From assembly GCF_016862555.1 (NCBI RefSeq), contig NZ_BONE01000004.1:120167-184166 (forward strand): DNA of 64,000 nucleotides, read 5' to 3'. The DNA comes from Asanoa siamensis (lineage in GTDB: Bacteria > Actinomycetota > Actinomycetes > Mycobacteriales > Micromonosporaceae). The notes under the pieces were generated by a model, which was not told the origin of the DNA, ran no database searches, and worked only from the letters and a program-made list of their open reading frames with translations. Positions 47,443-55,659 of this stretch are shown here, one piece after another. Within the stretch, counting starts at the first letter, position 1. Every line of letters begins with the position of its first letter. Position numbers and translations under genes: made by a program.

Positions 47443-48441
47443 TTACGGCTCGTTCGGCGGTGTGGCGAGGGCGGCGCCCAGCGGCGTGTGGCGGTAGAGG
47501 ACCGAGCGGCCGCTGCGGGTGCGGGTGACCAGGCCCGCGTCGCGCAGGACGGTGAGGTGGTCGCCGACCGTGCCGAGGGGCATGCCCAGCGCGCCGACCA
47601 GGTGGGTGGTGCTCGCGGGCTCGGCCAGCGCGCGCAGTAGTCGGGCGCGCGACCGGCCGAGCAGGCGGTCGAGGCCGTCTCCCATCGGCGCGTCGGCGGG
47701 GGCGGCGATGCCGCGGGCCGGGTAGACCAGCGCGTAGCCCTCGGGTGGGTCCGCGCCGATGTAACCGCGGCCGAAACCGCTCGGGACCAGGACCAGACGG
47801 GCACCGGCGACGACGTACGGAGGCCCGTCCCAGTCGTTGATCTGGATCGCGCCGTCGAGCCAGCGGAAGCCGGCGCGGACGCCTTCCAGTGCGCGGGCCC
47901 AGCCGTAGGTGGCGAGCATGCCCGCCCGCTGCACGACGTCGCGCTCCAGCAACGTCCTGCGCAGTGGCCAGTCCGGCGCGAGCGTGTGGTCCCAGAGCAT
48001 CGCAAGCGCGTCGGCGAGGCGGTCCAGGGCGTCCGGAGCGGCAAAAGCCTCGGGTGGTGGTCGCTCGGCTCTGATCTGGCCCGCGTTGTGGGGGCCGGCG
48101 AGCGCGGTCAGGCTCAGGTCACGGTGCAGCCGGTCGGGCGGGGTGGCGCGTACCCGGGCGAGCTCCTCGGCGAATTCAGTGTCCATTCCGGACGGTGGCG
48201 GCACCATGAAGTCGGGCGTCCAGCGGGCGCCGCGCATCGTGGTCAGCAGAGCCGCGAGCGTGGGCTCAGCGGCGGCTACCGCCGCGAAGACCGGACGGTG
48301 CCGGTCGGCCCACGGCGCCAGCCAGGCCGGGGTGTGCCCCGCGTCGGCGATTGTCGCCAGCGCACCGACGAGCTCGACCATGGGCGACAGCGCGAAACGC
48401 GTGTTGGCCAGGTCGGTCGGGTCGACTTTCACCAGGGTCAT
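47443..48441 (-). CDS. ArsR-type winged-helix regulator with DUF5937-like N-terminal region
   Basis: 332 residues. The C-terminal 80 residues are an ArsR helix-turn-helix: RARLLRALAEPASTTHLVGA, LGMPLGTVGDHLTVLRDAGL, wing TRTRSGRSVLYRHTPLG. The N-terminal about 240 residues are the conserved partner region of unknown role, probably sensory; no metal-binding Cys cluster is present. Divergent from an MFS gene across 58 bp that holds a perfect palindrome next to its start codon, so it likely represses itself and the transporter. Confidence 0.85.
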   Translation of the reverse strand: MTLVKVDPTDLANTRFALSPMVELVGALATIADAGHTPAWLAPWADRHRPVFAAVAAAEPTLAALLTTMRGARWTPDFMVPPPSGMDTEFAEELARVRATPPDRLHRDLSLTALAGPHNAGQIRAERPPPEAFAAPDALDRLADALAMLWDHTLAPDWPLRRTLLERDVVQRAGMLATYGWARALEGVRAGFRWLDGAIQINDWDGPPYVVAGARLVLVPSGFGRGYIGADPPEGYALVYPARGIAAPADAPMGDGLDRLLGRSRARLLRALAEPASTTHLVGALGMPLGTVGDHLTVLRDAGLVTRTRSGRSVLYRHTPLGAALATPPNEP

Positions 48442-48459
48442 TTTCGGCTCCAGCCGAAA
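48442..48459. promoter_or_regulatory. Perfect palindrome, operator of the ArsR-type regulator
   Basis: TTTCGGCT-CC-AGCCGAAA, 8-bp perfect arms, directly abutting the regulator's start codon in the 58-bp divergent gap to the MFS gene. Confidence 0.7.
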
Positions 48460-48499
48460 CTCTACCGGTTCAGCGCGGCGCCGCCAGATATTGCGGGGC

Positions 48500-49699
48500 G
48501 TGACGACCTACCGCGAGATCTTCGCCAACCGCGAGTTCCGGGCGCTCTTCGCCGGCAACGCCGCCACCGTGGCCGGCAAGACCATCCAGATGCTGGCGCT
48601 CTCCGCGCTCGTCTACGCCTCAACCGGTTCACCGCTGCTGTCCGCGCTGGCCTTCCTCGGCGGGCTGCTGCCGCAGGCGTTGGGTGCGATGACCCTGCTG
48701 GCGTACGCGGACCGGGTCCGCCCGCGCGGTTTCCTCGCCGGGTGGGACGTCGCCCGCGCGATCGCGGCGCTGGTGCTGGCCTCGGGTGTGCTGCCCGTCT
48801 GGGGCATGCTGCTGCTGATCATGGCGTTCGGTGCCGTGGACGCGCTGAGCGGCGGCGTGCGCAACGCGATCCTGGTGGACGTGCTGCCCGGCGGCTTCGT
48901 GCTAGGCCGGGCGACACTGAACGTCTCGGTGGGCGCGATGCAGATCCTCGGCTTCGCGACTGGCGGCACCCTGATCGCGACGCTCGGCCCGCACCGCGCG
49001 CTGGCGGTCGCAGCCGTCTTTATCGCGTTCTCGGCCGTGATCACTTTCCTCGGCCTGCGTACCCGGCCGCCCCGGGCCACCGGCCGGGCCGGAGTGTCGG
49101 CGACCTGGCAGGGCAACAGGACCCTGTTCGCGAACCGGTCAACCCGCGCGGTCCTGCTCGCCGCCTGGGTCCCGAACGGCCTGATCGTCGGCGCGGAAGC
49201 GATGTACGTGCCCTACGCCGGCGACTGGGCAGCAGTCCTCTTCGTCGCGGCCGCGGCCGGCATGCTCACGGGCGACCTGGTGATCGGCCGCTTCGTCCCG
49301 CCCGCCACGCTGAACCGCTTCATCACCAAACTGCAGGCGCTGCTTGCGGTGCCATATCTCCTCTTTTTCCTGCACCCCGACCTGACCGTCGGCGCGGTAG
49401 CGGTGTTCGTGGCGTCCTTCGGCTACGCCGGAACGCTCGGCCTGCAACAGCGGCTGATCGACCACACGCCGGAGGACCTGCGGGGCCAGGCGCTGGGCCT
49501 CGACGGAAGCGGCCGGATGACTTTCCAGGCAATCGGTGCGGGCACGGTCGGCCTGGTCGCCGAGGCAACGGGCCCGGCGACCGCGATGACGGTGGCGGCG
49601 ATAGCCAGCCTCACGGTCACGGCACTGCTCCAGCCACGCCTACGCGCACGCGAAGATCCACGCGTCGCTCAGCCGGCCGGCACGTCGGGTTCCGCCTGA
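48500..49699 (+). CDS. Major facilitator superfamily transporter
   Basis: 399 residues, about 12 hydrophobic helices. Starts YREIFANREFRALFAGNAAT, a typical opening of MFS_3-type drug or macrolide efflux proteins; loop 2-3 YADRVRPRGFLAGWDVAR has the basic motif A. Likely proton-driven export of a small toxic compound. GTG start at 48500 with GGGG just before. Regulation by the divergent ArsR-type protein is inferred from the palindrome. Confidence 0.88.
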   Translation: MTTYREIFANREFRALFAGNAATVAGKTIQMLALSALVYASTGSPLLSALAFLGGLLPQALGAMTLLAYADRVRPRGFLAGWDVARAIAALVLASGVLPVWGMLLLIMAFGAVDALSGGVRNAILVDVLPGGFVLGRATLNVSVGAMQILGFATGGTLIATLGPHRALAVAAVFIAFSAVITFLGLRTRPPRATGRAGVSATWQGNRTLFANRSTRAVLLAAWVPNGLIVGAEAMYVPYAGDWAAVLFVAAAAGMLTGDLVIGRFVPPATLNRFITKLQALLAVPYLLFFLHPDLTVGAVAVFVASFGYAGTLGLQQRLIDHTPEDLRGQALGLDGSGRMTFQAIGAGTVGLVAEATGPATAMTVAAIASLTVTALLQPRLRAREDPRVAQPAGTSGSA

Positions 49700-49759
49700 G
49701 GGTGCACCGCGCATGGCTACGCGCGGACCAGGACCTGTGACCACGGCAGCCCGGATCGC

Positions 49760-49836
49760 TCGGGTGGTGAGGTCGCGGTCCGGGCGTTGTGTGGGCGGGG
49801 GCTTGGGTCGGTCGGGTGGTGAGGTCGCGGTCCGGG
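49760..49836 (+). repeat. 25-bp direct repeat upstream of the GT-C gene
   Basis: Identical 25-bp copies at 49760-49784 and 49812-49836, each beginning TCGGGTGGTGAGGTCGCGGT. They lie in the 201-bp gap upstream of the gene that itself carries a minisatellite. Confidence 0.8.
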
Positions 49837-49900
49837 GGCCAAGATCGGTTGGTGTACCGGGAGCCGACGGCGGTGGCGGGATCGTGAGAGACTGCCCGGC

Positions 49901-51778
49901 GTGGCGATCCTGACCGGCGCGCAGACCACGCCCGTGGTGTCGCCATCCAATCGGTGGTGGCGGCGGCCCGGCGCCGCGGTCGTCACCGCGGTCGCGTTCG
50001 GTGTCGCGGCGCTCGGTTACCGGGTTGCGGTTCTGCTGGCCGGTGCCCCGCCGACCAACAGCGACGAGGGCACGATGGGGCTCGCCGCCCTGCATATCGG
50101 GCAGGGGCGCGGGCTGCCGGTCTATTTCTACGGCCAGAACTACATGGGGACGCTCGAGGCCTACCTGGCCGCGCCTCTCGTGGCCCTTGCCAACGGGTCC
50201 GTGCTTGCCCTGCGGCTGCCCAACCTGCTCCTCTTCGCCGCGTTCCTGGCCGCCATGTGGGCGATGACCAGGCGGCTCTACTCGCCCTGGTTCGCGACCT
50301 TCGTCGTCGGGTTGCTCGCCCTCGGATCCGATCGGATCCTGAAAAATCAGCTCATATCCGGCGGGGGTTACCCCGAGATCAACCCAGCCGGCGCCGCCCT
50401 CATGCTGCTGGCGGTCGCGCTCGCCGCCGGCGGATGGGCGGGCACCGCTGGCGGTCCGGCGACCATCACGGGCGGTCGCGCGGGCACCGTCGGCGGTCGG
50501 GCGACCATCACGAACGGTCAGGCGAGCACCACGGGCGGTCGGGCGGGCACCACGGGCGGTCGGGCGGGCACCACGGGCGGTCGGGCGGGCACCACGGGCG
50601 GTCGGGCGGGCACCACGGGCGACCAGGTGAGCACCATGGGCGACCAGGTGAGCACCATGGGCGACCAGGTTAGCACCACGGGCGGCCACCCGAGCACCAC
50701 CCGCAGCCACGCGAGCATGAGGGGCGGCCGCGCCCGGATCGCCGGCTACGCCGCATTCGGCCTGCTCACCGGGCTCATGGTCTGGGTCGACTGGCTAGTC
50801 CTCCCATACCTCGCCGCCGCAACAGCCGTACTCCTTCTGAAGCGCCCGGACAGACGCGGCTGGATCGCGCTGGCCGGCGGTGCCCTCGTCGGCGTCGCGC
50901 CCCTCCTGATCCACGACCTCACCTCCTCCTGGAAACACAGCGCGATCCCCACCTTCTTCGGCCTCAACGGCGGCGGACCCGACGCATCGTGGGCCGACCA
51001 ACTGCACGGCGGCGTGCTCACCGGCATCCCCCTCGCCACCGGCATGTGCGCGGCCGGCCGCTGCGAGCCCTGGCAGCTCTGGTGGGCGCCCGTCTGGCTC
51101 CTGCTGCTCGCCGCCGCCGGCTACGGGGCGTGGCGCGCTTTCCGGAACGACCCCGATCGGGTACGCGCGGCGGGCCGGCTGGCCCTCGTGGCCGCCGCCC
51201 TGGTCAGCCTGCTGGTGTACGCGCGCAGCAACGCGGCCGGCGCCACCCCGATGGAGAGCGGCCGCTACCTGCACTGCCTGCTGATCTCGACGCCGGCTGT
51301 GCTGTGGCCGCTGTGGTCGTTGCGCGGCCGGGCCACCCGCTGGCTGGGCGCGGCCGGGCTGGCCGTGATCTGCGCGTTCGCGCTGGTCGCGACGGGCATG
51401 GTCGTACGCGAGCTGCCCCGGATCGCCGCCGTCGACGACCGCCAGCCGGGCCTGCTCGCCGAACTCGACCGGCGCGGCGTGACCACGGTCTACTCCGAGT
51501 ACTGGACCTGTAACTACATCGCCTACATCTCCGCCGAGCGGGTGCGCTGCGCCGTGATCGGCGCCGACCTGAAGCCGGGCTTCGACCGCTACCAGCCCTA
51601 CAAGCGGGCGGTCGCGGCCGCACCGACCAGGACGTTCGCGCTGCCGACGGACTCGGCGGAGAGCCGCGCGGTACGGGACTATCTCGACACCAGACGCATC
51701 GCGTACGAGTCGATCGTGGTCTCCGGTTATGACCTCTACCAGCCGGCCACCCGGGTGGACCTGCCGCTGCCGGACTAG
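49901..51778 (+). CDS. GT-C type (mannosyltransferase-like) membrane protein with an internal repeat loop
   Basis: 625 residues. About ten transmembrane helices. The first outer loop has PTNSDEGTMGLAALHIGQGRG, with the acidic pair typical of GT-C lipid-linked-sugar transferases; then YFYGQNYMGTLEAYLAAP. The C-terminal 130 residues form a soluble domain (VTTVYSEYWTCNYIAYISAERVRC in outline). Between helices, residues about 178-282 are 15 seven-residue units (GRAGTTG, DQVSTMG and variants), an in-frame 21-bp minisatellite foreign to the fold. Family members lack this insert as far as I know. Donor and acceptor unknown. GTG 49901 has no strong ribosome site. Confidence 0.8.
   Translation: MAILTGAQTTPVVSPSNRWWRRPGAAVVTAVAFGVAALGYRVAVLLAGAPPTNSDEGTMGLAALHIGQGRGLPVYFYGQNYMGTLEAYLAAPLVALANGSVLALRLPNLLLFAAFLAAMWAMTRRLYSPWFATFVVGLLALGSDRILKNQLISGGGYPEINPAGAALMLLAVALAAGGWAGTAGGPATITGGRAGTVGGRATITNGQASTTGGRAGTTGGRAGTTGGRAGTTGGRAGTTGDQVSTMGDQVSTMGDQVSTTGGHPSTTRSHASMRGGRARIAGYAAFGLLTGLMVWVDWLVLPYLAAATAVLLLKRPDRRGWIALAGGALVGVAPLLIHDLTSSWKHSAIPTFFGLNGGGPDASWADQLHGGVLTGIPLATGMCAAGRCEPWQLWWAPVWLLLLAAAGYGAWRAFRNDPDRVRAAGRLALVAAALVSLLVYARSNAAGATPMESGRYLHCLLISTPAVLWPLWSLRGRATRWLGAAGLAVICAFALVATGMVVRELPRIAAVDDRQPGLLAELDRRGVTTVYSEYWTCNYIAYISAERVRCAVIGADLKPGFDRYQPYKRAVAAAPTRTFALPTDSAESRAVRDYLDTRRIAYESIVVSGYDLYQPATRVDLPLPD
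50432..50746 (+). repeat. In-frame 21-bp minisatellite, 15 units
   Basis: Fifteen consecutive 21-bp units with no spacers. Four are identical (50537-50620, GRAGTTG), three form a second subtype (50621-50683, DQVSTMG/DQVSTTG) and the edges are diverged, the usual pattern of expansion in the middle. The count is a multiple of three bases, so the frame is kept. Confidence 0.9.
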
Positions 51779-51781
51779 GTT
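51776..51781 (+). promoter_or_regulatory. -10 box (TAGGTT) overlapping the upstream stop codon
   Basis: The TAG stop of the GT-C gene is the first half of TAGGTT, which is 7 nt before GTG 51789; this gives the downstream dehydrogenase its own leaderless mRNA. Confidence 0.5.
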
Positions 51782-51788
51782 GACGGAC

Positions 51789-52709
51789 GTGAAGGTCTGG
51801 ATCCCCCACCCCCACGGCCGCGCGTTGCTCGGGCCGGTGCCCGACGAGGTGACGCTGGAGATCGCCGAGCGGCCCGACGAGCTGCCCTCCGACCCGGCGG
51901 ACCTGGTCTTCTGGGTGCCGCCGTTCCTCGCCCAGGCCGACTCCGTGCGGCTGGCGGCCAAGATGCCGGCGCTGCGGGTGGTGCAACTGCTCTCGGCGGG
52001 CGCCGACGCCTGGTACGGCCAGCTTCCCGCCGGCGTCACCTTGCACGACGCCCGCGGGGTGCACGACTCCTCGACAGCGGAGTGGGTGCTGACCGCGGTC
52101 CTGTCGTACCTGCGTTCCTTCCCGGGTTTCGCCCTCGCCCAGGCCCGGCGGGAGTGGTCCTACGCGGCCTTCGCGCCGACGGACGAGTTGGCCGGCAAGC
52201 ACGTCCTGATCGTCGGCGCCGGCTCGATCGGTGCGGCGATCAAGGCCCGGCTCGAGCCGTTCGAGGTGTCGGTGACCTCTGTGGCGCGCACCGCGCGGGA
52301 CGGCGTCCATCCCGTGTCGGACCTGCCCACGCTGTTGCCCGCCGCCGACGTGGTGATCGTGATCGTGCCGCTCACCGCCGAGACGCGCGGCCTGATCTCG
52401 GCCGAGTTCCTGGCGGCGATGAAGGACGGCGCGCTGCTGGTCAACGGCGCCCGCGGCCCCGTGGCGGACACCTCGGCGTTGGTCGCGGCGTTGTCGACCG
52501 GGCGGATCGGGGCGGCGGTGGACGTGACCGACCCGGAGCCGTTGCCGGCCGAGCATCCGCTTTGGGGCATGCCGAACGTGTTGATCACGCCGCACGTGGC
52601 GGGGTCGGTCCGCGGCCTGCATCCGCGGGCGTACCGGTTGATCGGCGAGCAGCTACGCCGCTTCGTCGCGGGCGAGCCGCTCGAGAACGAGGTCGTCGGC
52701 GGCTACTGA
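51789..52709 (+). CDS. D-isomer-specific 2-hydroxyacid dehydrogenase family protein
   Basis: 306 residues. NAD-binding GAGSIGAAIKARL in the middle; catalytic Arg in LVNGARGPVADT, Glu in DVTDPEPLPAEHPL and His in ITPHVAGSVRG are all kept. Oxidises or reduces 2-hydroxy/2-keto acids; phosphoglycerate or glyoxylate are possible substrates. GTG 51789 is supported by the TAGGTT box; a TTG at 51780 is in frame. Confidence 0.9.
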   Translation: MKVWIPHPHGRALLGPVPDEVTLEIAERPDELPSDPADLVFWVPPFLAQADSVRLAAKMPALRVVQLLSAGADAWYGQLPAGVTLHDARGVHDSSTAEWVLTAVLSYLRSFPGFALAQARREWSYAAFAPTDELAGKHVLIVGAGSIGAAIKARLEPFEVSVTSVARTARDGVHPVSDLPTLLPAADVVIVIVPLTAETRGLISAEFLAAMKDGALLVNGARGPVADTSALVAALSTGRIGAAVDVTDPEPLPAEHPLWGMPNVLITPHVAGSVRGLHPRAYRLIGEQLRRFVAGEPLENEVVGGY

Positions 52710-52741
52710 AGCGGGGGTCACCCGATCGGGTGTTTCCTCCC

Positions 52742-52812
52742 GCGGACCTGGCAGCGAAGCGGAGCGAGCGGTGTCCGGCGGGAGCGACGGTCGTGCCCCC
52801 GACGGACCCGGG
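52742..52812 (+). repeat. Dispersed intergenic repeat, copy 3
   Basis: Core at 52770-52812 with the same flank as copy 1 (GCGGACCTGGCAGCGAAGCG). Sits between the convergent dehydrogenase and PH-domain genes, 32 bp after the dehydrogenase stop. Confidence 0.75.
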
Positions 52813-52834
52813 AAAGCCGGATCTTGATCTTCGG

Positions 52835-53257
52835 TTATCGCTCGTTCTGCTGCCAAACGATGCCGTGGCCGCTGGCCTCGACGAGGCGGCCGACGTCGTC
52901 GCGGCGGACCGACGAGAGGGTGACCGCGTAGCCGTCGCGGAGCAGGACCACCGCGCGCCCGCGGTCGTCGGTCGCCAGCTCGCGGATCTGTGACCAGGGG
53001 ATTCGCTTGGTGCCGAGCAGGCCGCGGACCCGTAGGCCGCTGGCGTCGGCGTCTGTTCCTGACCGAAGAACCCAGACAAAAACCGCGATCGGGATGAGCA
53101 GCAGGGGTACGAAGATCCAGCGCACGTTGGAGCCGTCGTCCGTCAGCGCGTTGTCGCCGGGGATGCTGGGGCCGAACGCGATCGGGAGTACGCCGACGAA
53201 AGCGATGAACGCGGCGATCAAGATCGACTGATGCGGACGGAAACGTACCCTGTTCAT
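52835..53257 (-). CDS. PH-domain membrane protein (bPH6-like)
   Basis: 140 residues. Two N-terminal transmembrane helices (ILIAAFIAFVGVLPIAF, WIFVPLLLIPIAVFVWVL) then a small bacterial PH-like beta domain: GLRVRGLLGTKRIPWSQIREL, AVVLLRDGYAVTLSSVRRDD. Common in actinobacteria, function unknown. ATG 53257 has GGGAGG at good spacing; ATG 53266 is an alternative three codons upstream. Confidence 0.82.
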   Translation of the reverse strand: MNRVRFRPHQSILIAAFIAFVGVLPIAFGPSIPGDNALTDDGSNVRWIFVPLLLIPIAVFVWVLRSGTDADASGLRVRGLLGTKRIPWSQIRELATDDRGRAVVLLRDGYAVTLSSVRRDDVGRLVEASGHGIVWQQNER

Positions 53258-53322
53258 GTCGGCCATCCTCCCACCTTCCCTTCGGACCTTTTCTGTCGGT
53301 GGTCGAGGGCATACTCCTCGCC

Positions 53323-54405
53323 ATGACCGTCCTCCTCGCGATCGGCACGAGCAAGGGCCTGTTCCTGGCGACCAGCGGCAACAGGGTCGACTGGGAGGTC
53401 AGCGGGCCGCACTTTCCGATGACGTCGATCTACGCGGTCGGCATCGACCGCCGGCGGGCCACGCCCCGGCTGCTGGCCGGGGTCGACAGCTCGCATTTCG
53501 GGCCGAGCGTCTCGACCAGCGACGACCTGGGCAAGACCTGGTCCGAGCCCGACGAGGCCCCCGTCGCCTTCCCGGCCGGCACCGACACGTCGCTGGTCCG
53601 GGTCTGGCAGTTGGCGCCGGGCCCGGCGAGCGAGCCCGACGTGGTCTACGCGGGCACGCAGCCCTCGGCGCTGTTCCGCTCCGACGACGGCGGGCGCACG
53701 TTCTCCCTGGTCCGCGCCCTATGGGACCACCCGCACCGGCCCGACTGGGGCGCCGGCTTCGGCGGCCAGGCGATCCACACGATCCTGCCCCATCCGTCCG
53801 ACCCGGCGCGGGTGCTGGTCGCGATGTCGACGGGCGGCGTCTACCGCACCGACGACGGCGGCGCGACCTGGTCGCCCGGCAATGCGGGCATCCGGGCGGG
53901 CTTCTTCCCCGACCCGTTCCCCGAGTTCGGCCAGTGCGTGCACAAGGTGGCCCGCGACGCCGGCGACCCGACCCGCTTCTACGCCCAGAACCACGGCGGC
54001 GTCTACCGCTCCGACGACGAGGGCGCGACCTGGTCGTCGATCGCGGAGGGCCTACCGAGCGACTTCGGCTTCCCGATCGTCGCCCACCCGGAGCGGCCGT
54101 CGACGATCTGGACCTTCCCGCTGGCGGCCGACAGCGAGCGCTTCCCGCCCGACCACCGCTGCCGGGTCTTCCGCTCGACCGACGCGGGTTCGACGTGGGA
54201 GGCACTGTCAGCGGGCCTACCGACGGCGCCGTTCTATCCGACGGTCCTACGCGACGCGATGTGCGTGGATGATGCGACTCCGGCGGGGGTCTATTTCGGG
54301 ACCCGGTCGGGTGCGGTCTGGTCGAGCCCAGACGAGGGCGAGTCGTGGGTGCCGGTGGCGGCGCATCTGCCGGATGTGCTGTCCGTGCGGGCGGTCGAGC
54401 TATGA
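53323..54405 (+). CDS. BNR/Asp-box repeat beta-propeller protein (sialidase-like, glycosidase activity unproven)
   Basis: 360 residues, no signal peptide. Asp-box motifs repeat along the chain: SDDGGRTF, TDDGGATW, SDDEGATW, STDAGSTW, SPDEGESW, giving a six- or seven-bladed propeller. The arginine triad of true sialidases is not apparent, so the common label exo-alpha-sialidase is doubtful. It is followed by a MoaD/ThiS-like gene, a pairing I recall from other actinobacteria. A short duplication of its last codons lies between the two genes. Confidence 0.82.
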   Translation: MTVLLAIGTSKGLFLATSGNRVDWEVSGPHFPMTSIYAVGIDRRRATPRLLAGVDSSHFGPSVSTSDDLGKTWSEPDEAPVAFPAGTDTSLVRVWQLAPGPASEPDVVYAGTQPSALFRSDDGGRTFSLVRALWDHPHRPDWGAGFGGQAIHTILPHPSDPARVLVAMSTGGVYRTDDGGATWSPGNAGIRAGFFPDPFPEFGQCVHKVARDAGDPTRFYAQNHGGVYRSDDEGATWSSIAEGLPSDFGFPIVAHPERPSTIWTFPLAADSERFPPDHRCRVFRSTDAGSTWEALSAGLPTAPFYPTVLRDAMCVDDATPAGVYFGTRSGAVWSSPDEGESWVPVAAHLPDVLSVRAVEL

Positions 54406-54462
54406 CGACCGGCGCGGCGGGCCTCGCGATTGGGCTGTCGGTGCGGGCGGCGGAGCGGTGAG
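54379..54462 (+). repeat. Short duplication of the propeller gene's 3' end
   Basis: CTGTCCGTGCGGGCGG (54379-54394), followed by the last codons of the propeller gene, is repeated as CTGTCGGTGCGGGCGG (54436-54451), leading into the start of the MoaD-like gene. Each copy ends in a TGA. Confidence 0.6.
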
Positions 54463-54745
54463 CGGCGAGGCGGTGACGATTCTGCTGCCTGGGGTGTTGC
54501 GGGCGGAGGCGTCCGGGCAGAGTCGGTTGACGGTTTCGGCCGCGGGGTCGCTACGGGCGGTGCTCGACGCCGTGGCGGCGGAGTGGCCGCGGCTGGAGCG
54601 GCGGCTGCGCGACGAGCGGGGCGACCTGCGCCGCTACGTCAACATCTACGTCGACGGTGACGACTGCCGGCGGTCCGGCGGCCTGGACACCCCGGTCCCG
54701 GCGGGCGCCGAGATCCAGGTGCTGCCGTCGGTCGCCGGGGGCTAG
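54458..54745 (+). CDS. MoaD/ThiS-family sulfur-carrier-like protein
   Basis: 95 residues. Ubiquitin-like fold: VTILLPGVLRAEASGQSRLTV, AGSLRAVLDAVAAEWP, VNIYVDGDDCR, ending EIQVLPSVAGG with the terminal Gly-Gly that is adenylated and thiocarboxylated in MoaD and ThiS. No moaE or thiG is nearby. GTG 54458 lies in the duplicated segment after the propeller gene; a partner role with that protein is an inference from adjacency. Confidence 0.85.
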   Translation: MSGEAVTILLPGVLRAEASGQSRLTVSAAGSLRAVLDAVAAEWPRLERRLRDERGDLRRYVNIYVDGDDCRRSGGLDTPVPAGAEIQVLPSVAGG

Positions 54746-54892
54746 TTGGCTTCGTTTCGTGGTTCCTGAAGGGGGTGAGCGGCGCGGACCTGTCATTGGT
54801 GTGGTGTGCGGCGGTCGTGCCCACGACGGGCCGTCCCTGTCCGTGCGCGATTCCTGCGCGGCGCCACCGGCCCCTGGGGTGACGATGGGTGC

Positions 54893-55285
54893 ATGGAACT
54901 CGTGACCGAACTGATCCCCCGCATCGTCGTGGCGGACGGGCCCAAGGCCGTGGCGTTCTACGAGCGCGCCCTCGGGGCGACCGAGGGCGAGCGGCACACG
55001 GACGACGCCGGCCGGATCGTTCATACCGAGCTCACCGTCGGCAGTTCGCGGATCCACCTCAAGGACGAAGGCGACGGCGACCCGGCGCCGACGTCGCTGG
55101 GTGGGACGCCAGTGCTCTTCCACCTCGGCGTCACCGACGCTGACGCGGCCGCGCGGGCCTTGGTGGAGGCCGGGGCGACGGTTGTTTTTCCGGTCGCGGA
55201 AAGGGGGTACGGGTCGAAGGACGGACGGCTCGCCGATCCGTTCGGGCACCTGTGGATCGTGTCGGAGCCGGTTGTCGAGGGCTAG
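54893..55285 (+). CDS. VOC-superfamily (PhnB-like glyoxalase) protein
   Basis: 130 residues. Opens ELIPRIVVADGPKAVAFYERALGA and closes KDGRLADPFGHLWIVSEPV, the PhnB-type pattern. TPVLFHLGVTDADAAARALVEAGA forms the second beta-alpha unit. Role unknown; often annotated as antibiotic-resistance or glyoxalase-like without proof. ATG 54893 is at the family start. Confidence 0.87.
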   Translation: MELVTELIPRIVVADGPKAVAFYERALGATEGERHTDDAGRIVHTELTVGSSRIHLKDEGDGDPAPTSLGGTPVLFHLGVTDADAAARALVEAGATVVFPVAERGYGSKDGRLADPFGHLWIVSEPVVEG

Positions 55286-55440
55286 GTCGGGTTCTGCGGA
55301 TCGGCGGGCCTGGGCCTGCCCGGCACTGCCTAGGGACGCCTTTGCCGCGGGTGGCTCGGGCGTTAGGCCGGCGCTGCCCAGGTTTGGCGGGCGAGGCGGC
55401 GGCCCGGCCCCGCGCGGCGGCACCGCCCGGCCTTGCCCCG

Positions 55441-55530
55441 CGGCGGCCTTGCCTGCGGCGGCCTTGCCCTGCGGCGGCCTTGCCTGCGGCGGCCTTGCCC
55501 TGCGGCGGCCTTGCCCTGCGGCGGCCCCGC
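55441..55530 (+). repeat. Alternating 15/16-bp tandem repeat
   Basis: Five units begin CGGCGGCCTTGCC: lengths 15, 16, 15, 16 and 16 bp (55441, 55456, 55472, 55487, 55503), then a decayed unit. The alternating length breaks any reading frame, so the array is noncoding. Confidence 0.85.
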
Positions 55531-55659
55531 CCGGCCTTGCCTGGCCCGGCGGCGGCCCGCGGCGCCGGCTCCGATCCGGCGCCCAGCCTGGTGGCGGAAC
55601 CGCCCGGCCACGGCGCGGCTCCGTTGATGCATGCGCACCGACTTGTCAGACAGCCCCGC

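Noticed and set aside
47108..47497. Possible small gene on the + strand
   Set aside because: Only its first 40 codons look protein-like; the rest is Pro/Arg-rich and overlaps the regulator gene's end. Kept as a possible remnant only.
50432..50746. CRISPR-like regular repeats
   Set aside because: The 21-bp units are contiguous without spacers, in frame and inside a membrane-protein gene; no cas gene is present.
53323..54405. Assignment as a true sialidase
   Set aside because: Asp-boxes are clear, but there is no signal peptide and no visible arginine triad, so only a BNR propeller is claimed.
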